Made by a program: the position numbers and the translations under genes. From contig NZ_CADIKC010000007.1 in assembly GCF_902859805.1 (NCBI RefSeq), forward strand, positions 310,001-374,000: a stretch of 64,000 nt of DNA, read 5' to 3'. The notes beneath the pieces were generated by a model that was not told where the DNA came from, made no database searches, and saw nothing but the letters and a program-made list of their open reading frames with translations. Positions 35,930-43,774 of this stretch are shown piece by piece. The DNA is from Paraburkholderia sediminicola (GTDB lineage: Bacteria > Pseudomonadota > Gammaproteobacteria > Burkholderiales > Burkholderiaceae). The number at the start of each line of letters is the position of its first letter. Positions within the stretch are counted from its first letter, which is position 1.

Positions 35930-36850
35930 ATGTTCAGTATCCTGATTCCGAGCTGGAACAACCTGCCGTATCTGAAGCTGTGCATCGACAGCATCCGGCG
36001 TCATTCGGCGTTCGATCACGAGATCATCGTGCACGTCAACGAAGGCAGCGACGGCACGCTCGAATGGGTCCGCGCGGAAGGCATCCGCCACACCTGGAGC
36101 AAGGGTAACGTCGGCGTGTGCCTCGCATTGAACGACGCCGCGCGCCTCGCCACGCTCGACTGGATTCTGTTCCTGAACGACGACATGTTCTGCACACCGG
36201 GCTGGGACCTCGCCTTTGAGGCGAACCTGCGCACGCTCGGCCACTCGTCGGCCTATCTGTCGTCGGTGCTGATCGAGCCGACCGACACCGGCAATGCGAA
36301 CGTGACCACCGCCAATTTCGGCACCGGGCCCGACAATTTCGACGAAACCGGCCTGCTCAGCTATGCCGCCGGCATGCAGCAGGTTGATCGCGACGGCGTC
36401 GCGCTGCAGCCGATGCTGATCAGCCGCCAGTTGTGGCACGCGGTAGGCGGCTACAGCATCGAATTCGGCCCCGGCATGAGCAGCGACGACGACTTCCTGA
36501 TGAAGCTGTGGCTGGTCGGCTGCCGGGTGTTCCGCTCGGTGGGCGCGAGCCGCATCTATCATTTCGGCTGCAAGTCCACCGGACGAATCCGCCGCAACCG
36601 CGGTGGCCGCGAGTTCCTGATGAAGTGGGGGATTTCGCAGCGCGACTTCACGCGCGGGTATATTCGCCAGACGGCGAGCGCCGCGCCCGGCACGCTGCCG
36701 AATATTCCGCGCGCGCCGTTCAGAAGCCGTTTCAAGCGGGTACTGTATGCGCTCGGCCGCTACCCGTTCGAAGATCTGGAAGGCTGGGAGCCGGACTTAC
36801 CTGCGAAGCTGACGTTCAAGAAGCCGTTCGGCAGCAAGAACGACGGCTAG
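35930..36850 (+). CDS. family 2 glycosyltransferase, first copy of a tandem pair
   Basis: A 306-residue GT-A enzyme starting MFSILIPSWNNLPYLKLCIDS. The nucleotide-sugar site is HVNEGSDGTLEWV and the metal motif is FLNDDMFC. The acceptor-region motif is GPGMSSDDDFLMKLW. It is 16 bp from waaL and probably cotranscribed. It is clearly paralogous to the next gene, sharing the start, the GSDGTL, NDDM and GMSSD motifs, and the YHF...STG.. ending. The frame after its TAG stop stays open for about 95 codons through a tandem repeat. It likely adds an LPS core sugar; specificity unknown. Confidence 0.88.
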   Translation: MFSILIPSWNNLPYLKLCIDSIRRHSAFDHEIIVHVNEGSDGTLEWVRAEGIRHTWSKGNVGVCLALNDAARLATLDWILFLNDDMFCTPGWDLAFEANLRTLGHSSAYLSSVLIEPTDTGNANVTTANFGTGPDNFDETGLLSYAAGMQQVDRDGVALQPMLISRQLWHAVGGYSIEFGPGMSSDDDFLMKLWLVGCRVFRSVGASRIYHFGCKSTGRIRRNRGGREFLMKWGISQRDFTRGYIRQTASAAPGTLPNIPRAPFRSRFKRVLYALGRYPFEDLEGWEPDLPAKLTFKKPFGSKNDG

Positions 36851-36859
36851 GCTAAAAAC

Positions 36860-36931
36860 CTGGTCGATAAGCTGGTCAATAAGCTGGCCGAGAAGTTGAC
36901 CGATAAGCTGACCGGGAAGTCGACCAGAAAG
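36860..36931. repeat. degenerate 12-bp tandem repeat, six copies
   Basis: Six consecutive 12-mers of the type CTGGTCGATAAG: the copies read CTGGTCGATAAG, CTGGTCAATAAG, CTGGCCGAGAAG, TTGACCGATAAG, CTGACCGGGAAG and TCGACCAGAAAG. The array starts nine bases after the stop of the first duplicated glycosyltransferase and ends about 95 bp before the second. In the frame of the upstream gene it would encode a Lys/Leu-rich four-residue repeat. Confidence 0.85.
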
Positions 36932-37025
36932 CAGGCCGCAGATCGCAACCCGCGGCAATCGATCCGCGCAGCCGCCGATAGATGCGAACCGCTCGTGCGG
37001 GCAACCACCACGGAAATCACATTCG

Positions 37026-37871
37026 ATGTTCTCAATCATCATCCCGACCTGGAACAATCTGCCTTATCTGCGGCTCGTGATCGAGAGCCTGCGGCGTCAT
37101 TCCACGCACACGCATCAGATCATCGTGCACGTGAATGACGGCTCGGACGGCACGCTGGCCTGGGTGCGCGACGAGGGGATCGAACACACTGCGTCGCCTG
37201 GCAATATCGGCATCTGTCACGCGGTCAATATCGCGGCGGCGCGCGCCACGCAGGACTACATCGTCTACATGAACGACGACATGTACTGCTGCCCTGGCTG
37301 GGACGACGCGCTCGTCAAACGCCTCGCGCAGATGCCGGCCGACAACCTGTTCATGCTATCGGGAACGATGATCGAACCGGTCGACTCCGGCAATCCGTGC
37401 GTCGTTGTGCAGAATTTCGGCCGCGACGTGGAAAATTTCCGCGCCGACGAACTGGTGGCCGCCACGCCGACACTCGTGCGCGCCGACTGGCGTGGCGCCA
37501 CGTGGCCGCCGACGCTCGTGCATCGCGATTGGTGGTACAAGCTCGGCGGCTATAGCAGCGAATTGAGTCCCGGCATGAGCAGCGACAACGATTTCTCGAT
37601 GAAGCTGTGGGATGCCGGTTGCCGGGTGTTTCTCGGCGTGGGCGACAGTCTGGTTTATCACTTTCAGCAGAAGAGCACGGGCAAGGTCGTCAAGAACGAT
37701 GGACGCCGTCAGTTCCTGAACAAGTGGGGCATGACGCAGGCCACCTTCGACCGTTATTTTCTGCGGCGCGGCACAGCGGTGGAAGGCGCTCAGGCGGTCA
37801 CCGAACCCGAGCGCACCGGCCGCTTGCGGCGCGCGCTGCTCAAGTCGCGCATCAAGCGTGCGTTTAGCTGA
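37026..37871 (+). CDS. family 2 glycosyltransferase, second copy of a tandem pair
   Basis: A 281-residue GT-A enzyme starting MFSIIIPTWNNLPYLRLVIES. It has HVNDGSDGTLAWV, YMNDDMYC and SPGMSSDNDFSMKLW in the same order as the upstream gene, so the two arose by duplication. The middle parts differ (NFGRDVENFRADELVAATP against NFGTGPDNFDETGLLSYAAG), consistent with different donor or acceptor specificity. It is separated from its paralogue by the 12-bp repeat spacer. It is the last gene of the rightward LPS sub-operon. Confidence 0.88.
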   Translation: MFSIIIPTWNNLPYLRLVIESLRRHSTHTHQIIVHVNDGSDGTLAWVRDEGIEHTASPGNIGICHAVNIAAARATQDYIVYMNDDMYCCPGWDDALVKRLAQMPADNLFMLSGTMIEPVDSGNPCVVVQNFGRDVENFRADELVAATPTLVRADWRGATWPPTLVHRDWWYKLGGYSSELSPGMSSDNDFSMKLWDAGCRVFLGVGDSLVYHFQQKSTGKVVKNDGRRQFLNKWGMTQATFDRYFLRRGTAVEGAQAVTEPERTGRLRRALLKSRIKRAFS

Positions 37872-37893
37872 AGCAGGCGCCAAAGAAGGGGCG

Positions 37894-38214
37894 TTAGACG
37901 CCGCCCGTCACCAGCGGCAGCACCGTTAAATCCGGGTGTGTGCCGTCGACGATGCTGCGGCCCACATGCACCCCCTCGTAGAGCGCTTCTTCCACGCTGG
38001 CGAAGCTCTCTTCGCCATCCGGGTGGAACGGCACCGCATGCCCGGGGATCGCCGGGTCGGCGCCCGGATGGCACACGTAGCCGACGTAGGTGCAGCGGTT
38101 ATCCGGCACGGCCGACGGCCTCGTTTCGTCGGGCGGGTTTTTCGGGAAGGGCGCCACGTGAATTTCGAAACCCTCGTACTCCACCATCTGCCAAGGTGCG
38201 GTTTCATCGGCCAT
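37894..38214 (-). CDS. hypothetical 106-residue protein
   Basis: A small acidic soluble protein starting MADETAPWQMVEYEGFEIHVAPFPKN. Conserved-looking stretches are RCTYVGYVCHPGADP and FASVEEALYEGVHVGRSIVDG. There is no signal peptide. ATG at 38214 is preceded by an ideal GGAGG, so it is preferred over the in-frame start at 38280. I do not recognise a named domain. It is convergent with the LPS genes and divergent from rdgC. Confidence 0.75.
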   Translation of the reverse strand: MADETAPWQMVEYEGFEIHVAPFPKNPPDETRPSAVPDNRCTYVGYVCHPGADPAIPGHAVPFHPDGEESFASVEEALYEGVHVGRSIVDGTHPDLTVLPLVTGGV

Positions 38215-38495
38215 GGCCGCCTCCGTCTTTGTCGTGCGCTTCCCAAAAAGTCTAGGTGATTTGAACGTAAAGCGTGCCATAAGACTGATGAGGCTAAACC
38301 ACTATGGTTTGCACATCGCGTTGTTCGAGTTGCGTTGATAGTCGATCTGTCGCTTAATAGTTTTCTCGGGTTTCATTTGAAAATGACCGTGCAGCGGCGT
38401 TGCATCGGCGTCGAGCGTGTGGGTACTTGCCCGGCCGCGCCATCTTCTCCACGTCATATAGAATGACGCGCTTTGCCCATACAAGACCCCCGCCA

Positions 38496-39419
38496 ATGTG
38501 GTTCAAAAACCTTCAGTTGCACCGTCTTCCCGCTCCGTGGTCTGTCACCCCTGAACAAATGGAGAAATGGCTCGCGCCGCACGCGTTCGCGCCCGGCAAC
38601 AGCGTCGAGATGCAAAGCCACGGTTGGGCCTCGCCGCGCGACAACGACTCGCTGGTGTATTCGCTCAATGGCCAGATGCTGCTGACGTTTCGCGCCGAAA
38701 AGAAACTGCTGCCGGCTTCGGTCGTCACGCAAGTGACCAAGGCGCGTGCGCTCGAACTCGAAGAGCAGCAAGGCTTCAAACCTGGCCGCAAGCAGATGCG
38801 CGAACTCAAGGAGCAGGTGACTGACGAGTTGCTGCCGCGCGCTTTCAGCATTCGCCGCGATACGCGCGTGTGGATCGATACCAAAAACGGCTGGCTCGTG
38901 ATCGACGCGGGCTCGCAAGCGGTCGCCGACGAAGTGCGCGGCCTGCTGGTGAAGTCGATCGATCAACTGCCGCTCGGCACCGTGCGCGTCACCCAATCGC
39001 CGGTTGCGGCGATGACGGAGTGGCTGCTTTCCGGTGAAGGTCCCGCGGGTTTCACGCTCGACCAGGACACCGAATTGCGCTCGCCGACCGAAGGCAACGC
39101 GACCGTGCGCTATGTTGGACATACTTTGGATGCCGAAGATATGCGCCGTCATATCGAAGCCGGCAAGCAATGCATGCGGCTCGCGATGACGTGGAACGAT
39201 CGCGTGTCGTTCGTGCTGACGCCTTCTTTGATTATCAAGCGCATCGCGCCGCTCGACGTCCTCAAGGAAGCGAGCGACCCGACCGCGCAGAACGACGACG
39301 AACGCTTCGATTCCGACGTCACGCTGATGACCGCTGAACTCGATCGCATGCTGTGCGATCTGCTCGACGCATTGGGCGGCGAGCAGGGCGTGGAAATGCC
39401 GCAAGCCGCGGCTGCGTGA
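38496..39419 (+). CDS. rdgC: recombination-associated protein RdgC
   Basis: A 307-residue protein beginning MWFKNLQLHRLPAPW, the usual RdgC start. Further family stretches are KARALELEEQQGFKPGRKQMRELKEQVTDELLPRAF, GPAGFTLDQDTELRSP and LALEDMR-type AEDMRRHIEAGKQ. RdgC forms a ring dimer around double-stranded DNA and modulates RecA filament formation. An in-frame start at 38400 adds 32 residues of poor composition and was rejected. A long inverted repeat follows the gene. Confidence 0.95.
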   Translation: MWFKNLQLHRLPAPWSVTPEQMEKWLAPHAFAPGNSVEMQSHGWASPRDNDSLVYSLNGQMLLTFRAEKKLLPASVVTQVTKARALELEEQQGFKPGRKQMRELKEQVTDELLPRAFSIRRDTRVWIDTKNGWLVIDAGSQAVADEVRGLLVKSIDQLPLGTVRVTQSPVAAMTEWLLSGEGPAGFTLDQDTELRSPTEGNATVRYVGHTLDAEDMRRHIEAGKQCMRLAMTWNDRVSFVLTPSLIIKRIAPLDVLKEASDPTAQNDDERFDSDVTLMTAELDRMLCDLLDALGGEQGVEMPQAAAA

Positions 39420-39486
39420 ATGACGTTTGCTTGATCTGCGGTTATCCGCTATAGGCCGGCGCGTTGAGAATACTTCGTGCCGGCAC

Positions 39487-39527
39487 TTATTAAGCCAGAT
39501 TACGGTTATCTGAATCTGGCTTAATAA
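39487..39527. terminator. 15-bp perfect inverted repeat after rdgC
   Basis: TTATTAAGCCAGATT at 39487-39501 pairs exactly with AATCTGGCTTAATAA at 39513-39527 across an 11-nt loop. It is AT-rich, unlike the GC-rich terminators elsewhere in the window, and the T-run is poor. It may end rdgC transcription, or be an operator or the mark of a mobile element. Confidence 0.5.
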
Positions 39528-39657
39528 AATTTACCCTTCATGTCCGGGCCGTCACACTGCTTGTGCTGACGGTGCAAGCCGTCAGGAGCCTTCCGAACCA
39601 CTGACGCGCGCCACGCCTTCCATCATGCGGGTCGCGTCATCCTGACCAGGACTCGAC

Positions 39658-40020
39658 ATGAAAATCGCCCACTTGATGATCGCCATCGGCCTTGCCTGTG
39701 CCGCCTCCGCATCCGTCACCTCTACTGCCATGGCTGCCAATGCGACGTATCCATCCACGCCGCTGCCTGCATACGCGCAGGACGAATTGCAGAAGGTGAT
39801 CGACGACGCAACGGGGCCGTTGCCCGCTGCACAGACTTCATTGCCTGCGCCACAAAACGCGGCAACCCCGCCGCAAAGCGCCAACATGCTGCCGAACGGT
39901 CCTTATGTCACTCCGCGCGTCACGCCACACGATGATGAAGCGCATGCAACCGCGAGTGCGAGCAAGCGCGGTGCACGTCCGTCGAAGGCGCATCGGCATG
40001 AGCGTCACAAGTACGTCTGA
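39658..40020 (+). CDS. hypothetical exported protein
   Basis: A 120-residue protein with a clear signal peptide (MKIAHLMIAIGLACAASASV, cleavage near AMAAN). The mature part is low in hydrophobicity and rich in Pro, Ala and Thr (YPSTPLPAYAQDELQKVIDDA). It ends in a basic His/Arg/Lys tail (SKAHRHERHKYV). It lacks cysteines and any domain I recognise. It probably sits in the periplasm, and the basic tail could bind nucleic acid, peptidoglycan or metal. Confidence 0.65.
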   Translation: MKIAHLMIAIGLACAASASVTSTAMAANATYPSTPLPAYAQDELQKVIDDATGPLPAAQTSLPAPQNAATPPQSANMLPNGPYVTPRVTPHDDEAHATASASKRGARPSKAHRHERHKYV

Positions 40021-40202
40021 GAAACTTGCTCCGATCGTGCGGCGCCGACACGCGATGCGCCAATACAGGATGCTTTCGCGAAGCGGCGCTGCGTGAACGC
40101 ATCACCACGCGCATACCGCCGCTACACCGGACCCGTCCGCGCCCGCGCGGTGAAAGTGGTTAAGATTGCGTTCAGAAAGGCGTCGATCACGGAGAGTTCG
40201 CG

Positions 40203-41609
40203 ATGGTTCGGCTGGTCATGATCCTGCTGGGTGTCGATTACCTGCGCACGCGCTGGCGCTCGTTGCAGTTGATAGGCTGGGTGAGCCTGGTGCTCGGGGT
40301 GGTGGTGTTCATCGACGCACTCGATAGCGCGCTCTATTTTCCGATCACACCGTTTGCATTGTTGCTGTTGCTCGAAGGGCTCGCCACGCTGACCGTCGCG
40401 TGGACCGGCATGGGCGGGCAACGCACGCTGCGCTATGTGAAGGGCATCGCATTCTGCGTTGCGGCGGCGCTGATTCTCGCCGGGCATCATCACGGCAACT
40501 TCATTCTGTCGATGATCTTCGGCACGCTCTTTCTGGCCGACGGTCTGCTGCAGATCGTCTCGGCGAAGGTCGTTCGTTATCGCACCTGGCGGCTCGCGAT
40601 GATCGGCGGGGGCGTTGAAATCGCGCTGGCGGTTTTCTTCTATCAACCTTATCCGACGCACTATGTGGGGACCGTGCCGTACTGTCTCGGCCTCGGTCTG
40701 ATATTCGGCGGCTGGAACATGATTTTGCTGAGTACGCGCGTGCGGCGTCTCGCGTCGAATCCCGCGGTGGCGTCGGATGATGCAAGCGCGGATGCCGCCA
40801 ACTCCGCCGCGAGTGCGGTTGCGCCCGGCCGCTTGAGCGCGGTGGAATGGGACGGCCCGCCCACCGCCGATGAAGACGCGTTGACCGTGCACGTGTGGAC
40901 GCCGGTCGGCTCGGCCAAGGGCGAGGCGCGGCGGCAGTTGATTGTCGATCGCTATATCGCGGCGGTGGATCGTAACGGTGTGATATCGACTGGACATGCG
41001 GCGCTCGAATCGCCTGAAGGCATCTACATCAGCTTGTATCCGGGTGTCGAAATCGATCGTTCGCCCGACGATTTCGCGCGGCTCCTGCGCGCGACGCGCG
41101 AGAACGACGTGCCCGGAGTATTCCAGCCCGATTACCCGACCGAATCGAAAGCGTGGTGTCCCTCCACGGTTCAGGTGCGCATACGCAATTACGATCCCGC
41201 GCGCCTGCGCCGCTTCTGGGACACCTATCGACAGGACACGACCTACAACCTGACACACCGCAATTGCTCGAGCAGCGTATCGCGCGCACTGGAAGCGGCA
41301 ATCGAAGGTGCGTCGGCGCGCGTATGGGGCAGCCTTGGCGGCTGGCGACCGTTTCTGCGGGTGATTACGACGCCGGAGTTGTGGGTGGCCGCGCAACTGC
41401 GCAAACGCGCTGCGACGATGGCGTGGACACCGGGCCTCACGCTCGACTATGCCCGCGCGCTTAGTATGCTTGCCGACCCGCGTCCGTCGGGCTGGGTGAA
41501 GATGGCGCGTCTTGCCGTGCGCCGCATGGTCCGCTCGCGGCAGCAATGGCGTGAGGAAGAGCGCAGTGCGCCGGCTGCACAGGAAGCCGGGCGCGGGCAT
41601 GGTGCGTGA
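40203..41609 (+). CDS. HdeD-like membrane protein fused to a possible cysteine-peptidase domain
   Basis: A 468-residue protein. Residues 1-185 hold about six membrane helices of DUF308/HdeD type (acid-resistance family). A disordered Ala/Ser linker (about 185-225) follows. The C-terminal soluble domain starts near TVHVWTPVG. It has ISTGHAALES with H265, and HRNCSSSVSRALEAA with C355; an Asn precedes the Cys. His before Cys is the order of circularly permuted papain-like (NlpC/P60-superfamily) folds. I infer a thiol hydrolase or acyltransferase domain; family membership is not proven. The ATG at 40203 has GGAG upstream. The pairing of the two parts is unusual. Confidence 0.75.
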   Translation: MVRLVMILLGVDYLRTRWRSLQLIGWVSLVLGVVVFIDALDSALYFPITPFALLLLLEGLATLTVAWTGMGGQRTLRYVKGIAFCVAAALILAGHHHGNFILSMIFGTLFLADGLLQIVSAKVVRYRTWRLAMIGGGVEIALAVFFYQPYPTHYVGTVPYCLGLGLIFGGWNMILLSTRVRRLASNPAVASDDASADAANSAASAVAPGRLSAVEWDGPPTADEDALTVHVWTPVGSAKGEARRQLIVDRYIAAVDRNGVISTGHAALESPEGIYISLYPGVEIDRSPDDFARLLRATRENDVPGVFQPDYPTESKAWCPSTVQVRIRNYDPARLRRFWDTYRQDTTYNLTHRNCSSSVSRALEAAIEGASARVWGSLGGWRPFLRVITTPELWVAAQLRKRAATMAWTPGLTLDYARALSMLADPRPSGWVKMARLAVRRMVRSRQQWREEERSAPAAQEAGRGHGA

Positions 41610-42230
41610 TTGATGTGCTTGACGCCGGCGGGCGGCGACTGGCGGCGCCGGAGATTGGACGGCGAGATACAGTCCCAGCCGCGATTGATCGACAACTCAG
41701 CCGCAACCACCGCGCGACACGGATAGGCGCCGCGCATGCCCACGTTCGCCGTAGCGGTAAAAAAAGCAAGCGTATCAAAAGGTTGCCGATTTTGCCGGGC
41801 AGTTATGCACAGCCTTATGAACGAAAACTGTGGATAAAGTTGACCCCGCGATGCACAAGTCCCACAAACATCTATCCCCGTTTCAGTTCAACAATTTAGG
41901 TGTTGGCACACGGCTTCCGGCTGTGCGTAGCATAAGGACACCGCAGGTGTCTCGTGGGGAATCTCGGGGAAAAACGTTCGCCCTACAGGCGTCAGAGTTA
42001 GTGCCTATCTCGGGCTAAGATAATTAGGATTACAAATTGCATAATGTGAAATGTGCCGTCGCGCCGCGCATCTACACGGTTGCGGCAGGGAGATAAGAGT
42101 GCGACAAGGCGTGGTGTGTACTCGCGGAGGATGGCGGGCAGCGTGCGCAATGGTCCTGCGACAGTTTGATAACAATTGGAAAACGGTTGGATGATAGATT
42201 GGTGATCCAGCACATATCAGAGATCGAAGC
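41610..42230. other. 620-bp gene-less region, GC falling toward the right
   Basis: No convincing gene. The first ~150 bp is ordinary GC-rich sequence. From about 41800 the composition shifts to lower GC and stays so to about 44800. It contains two DnaA-box-like 9-mers (41803-41811 and 41829-41837). The spacer before the TTG start at 42231 has stops in the upstream frame. This looks like the left boundary of an inserted accessory segment. Confidence 0.5.
41803..41837. promoter_or_regulatory. two DnaA-box-like 9-mers
   Basis: TTATGCACA at 41803-41811 and TGTGGATAA at 41829-41837 (the complement of TTATCCACA) both match the DnaA consensus TTWTNCACA, in opposite orientation and 17 bp apart. There is no AT-rich unwinding element or dnaA gene beside them. 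They could titrate DnaA or regulate a gene, or be chance. Confidence 0.35.
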
Positions 42231-42806
42231 TTGAATATTTCGCAATTTCAATGGGCAATTGTCGCTATCGGCATGGTCGTTGGCTTAAGTGTGACGCGAA
42301 TCCTTTCTGGAATGATTGCGGCGTTTCGCTCCCGAGCCAATGCAGCCCCCGATTTGAGGTCTGTGGTTTGGGCGATCTGCATTTTTCTGCTAGAGCTTGA
42401 GCTATGGTGGGGACTATCCGATTTGCGGACGATCATCAAGGAGTGGACGTTCCCAATCTTTCTGTTGTTTATCTCTTCGCCGCTGCTCCTGTTTATTGCG
42501 GCTGCCTTGATTTTGCCTTTGCACGAGTTGCGTGTTGACGAAGACCATCGGAGTATCTTCCGAAGTAACGGTCGTTGGGCGTTGTTTGCCATCAGCGCGT
42601 ACTATTTTGAATCACTGTGTCAAACGCTTTACTTCTGGAAGGCTCCGTTGATCTCGACATGGGGCGCGATCAACGTCGCCCTGGTTGTCTTGCCCGTGTT
42701 TGCTTTTTTTACCCGGGGATACAAGGGGTGGGTTATCACGAGTTCTGCCCTTGTGCTGACCATTCTGTTTGTATTCCTTGACATTCTCATACCCGCACCA
42801 GTTTGA
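42231..42806 (+). CDS. hypothetical integral membrane protein
   Basis: A 191-residue protein with about six membrane helices (for example WAIVAIGMVVGLSV, FPIFLLFISSPLLLFIAAAL, VITSSALVLTILFVFLDIL). The only start near the N-terminus is TTG at 42231; the next ATG (42273) falls inside the first helix. An in-frame TAG at 42195 bounds the frame upstream. Codon use is less GC-biased than in flanking housekeeping genes, in line with recent transfer. I recognise no family. Confidence 0.65.
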   Translation: MNISQFQWAIVAIGMVVGLSVTRILSGMIAAFRSRANAAPDLRSVVWAICIFLLELELWWGLSDLRTIIKEWTFPIFLLFISSPLLLFIAAALILPLHELRVDEDHRSIFRSNGRWALFAISAYYFESLCQTLYFWKAPLISTWGAINVALVVLPVFAFFTRGYKGWVITSSALVLTILFVFLDILIPAPV

Positions 42807-42898
42807 TTGCTGAAGCCTGATAAGCGGTAAGGTGGAGAGCACGGTGCGTTGGCACGCTAGGGGGGAGGTGACAGCCGATCAGTGACGCTGAGCTAGGC

Positions 42899-43387
42899 GT
42901 GTGGCTCACTAACTGGGAGTTGGGCAATGACCCGGTTGCGCCACCGCCAATGCTCACGGGAATCAAGGCCGAGGCCGGGGTCTTCGTTCCCGATATGTGC
43001 GTTGAATGTTATATGGCGTGGAAAGCCGAGCCGGTGGGGAAACTCTTTGGTAGTGAGCTGAGCGCTATAGTTCCAGCATGGGGCGAGACAACGGAACTGA
43101 TGCTGAGCGATCAGGCGCAGGTTCCTTACCCGGTGCTTGTGCCGGATCTGACCAGTTCCGCGAAGAGGGCGACGCTCTACAGCAGCCTGTTCAAGGGGGG
43201 CAGCGGTGACGGTGGAATCGTTAAATGCGGTGGTAGGAGTCTCATGAGGGCAAGTGCTATGCTCAGTATGAAAACGACAGAGATGAATGCCGTCTCCTGG
43301 CCGGGCCAAGAGGGAAGCGAAACTGGGCCCTATGCTTGGCGAACGCTTTTGACAGATATCAACAATGCAGGGGGTATTGATGCTTAA
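42899..43387 (+). CDS. hypothetical protein in accessory segment, doubtful
   Basis: A 162-codon frame from GTG at 42899 (WLTNWELGNDPVAPPPMLTG). It contains cysteines in DMCVECYMAW and a C-terminal GPYAWRTLLTDINNAGG. The translation has balanced composition but no recognisable domain, and no strong ribosome site sits at the start. A minus-strand frame of similar length covers the same DNA and looks less protein-like. Its end overlaps the next frame by 8 bp, which suggests a small operon. Both could be accessory genes of toxin-immunity type, though nothing in the sequence shows this. Confidence 0.35.
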   Translation: MWLTNWELGNDPVAPPPMLTGIKAEAGVFVPDMCVECYMAWKAEPVGKLFGSELSAIVPAWGETTELMLSDQAQVPYPVLVPDLTSSAKRATLYSSLFKGGSGDGGIVKCGGRSLMRASAMLSMKTTEMNAVSWPGQEGSETGPYAWRTLLTDINNAGGIDA

Positions 43388-43640
43388 ACGTCCGCCGTAT
43401 TCAATGGTTGTCACCTACGTCGAAAATCCACAACAGTTGATCATGCAAGTTGTTGAGTCAGCTAGGGTGACTCCGCTTTTGGTCGAGTGTATGGAAGTAC
43501 CATTCTTTGTGGATGACGAAGAGTTCGAATTCGACGATGAATTAGCGCGACAGCTCGGCGTTGCAATGCTTAACGTGATCGCGGAGGGGCGGCCTGAGGT
43601 TAAGAAGCGTTTAAACGTCACGCAGCACCCAATTGACTAG
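43380..43640 (+). CDS. hypothetical acidic 86-residue protein
   Basis: Starts at ATG 43380 behind a G-rich ribosome site and overlaps the end of the preceding frame by 8 bp. The protein has MVVTYVENPQQLIMQVVESA, an acidic middle (FFVDDEEFEFDDELARQLG) and no membrane segment. The strong negative charge would suit an immunity or DNA-mimic protein, but this is speculation. I recognise no family. Confidence 0.5.
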   Translation: MLKRPPYSMVVTYVENPQQLIMQVVESARVTPLLVECMEVPFFVDDEEFEFDDELARQLGVAMLNVIAEGRPEVKKRLNVTQHPID

Positions 43641-43670
43641 TCATCAGAAGAGTAGTTGATCGGATGTTGT

Positions 43671-43703
43671 GCGCCATGACCGACCGACGTTTGGTCATGG
43701 CGC
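43671..43703. repeat. 11-bp perfect inverted repeat
   Basis: GCGCCATGACC at 43671-43681 and its exact complement at 43693-43703 flank an 11-nt loop. It lies between the 86-residue gene and the convergent glycosyltransferase gene. There is no T-run after it, so it is either a weak terminator or a remnant of a mobile element end. Confidence 0.5.
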
Positions 43704-43774
43704 CAAGGCGAAGCGGACGGCCGCGCTGCGCAAGCTGCCACACATGATTTTGTGTACAAACGACTGCCATCACA

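Noticed and set aside
36797..37057. minus-strand 86-codon frame across the 12-bp repeat
   Set aside because: Its Leu/Gly/Gln repeat is produced by the tandem DNA repeat. It has no start signal and overlaps two real genes.
41803..41837. chromosomal replication origin
   Set aside because: Only two DnaA-like boxes occur, with no AT-rich unwinding region, dnaA, dnaN, parA or gidA nearby.
42893..43414. 173-codon minus-strand frame in the accessory segment
   Set aside because: Its translation is Arg/His/Pro-rich with no ribosome site. The plus-strand frame over the same DNA is somewhat more protein-like, though also doubtful.
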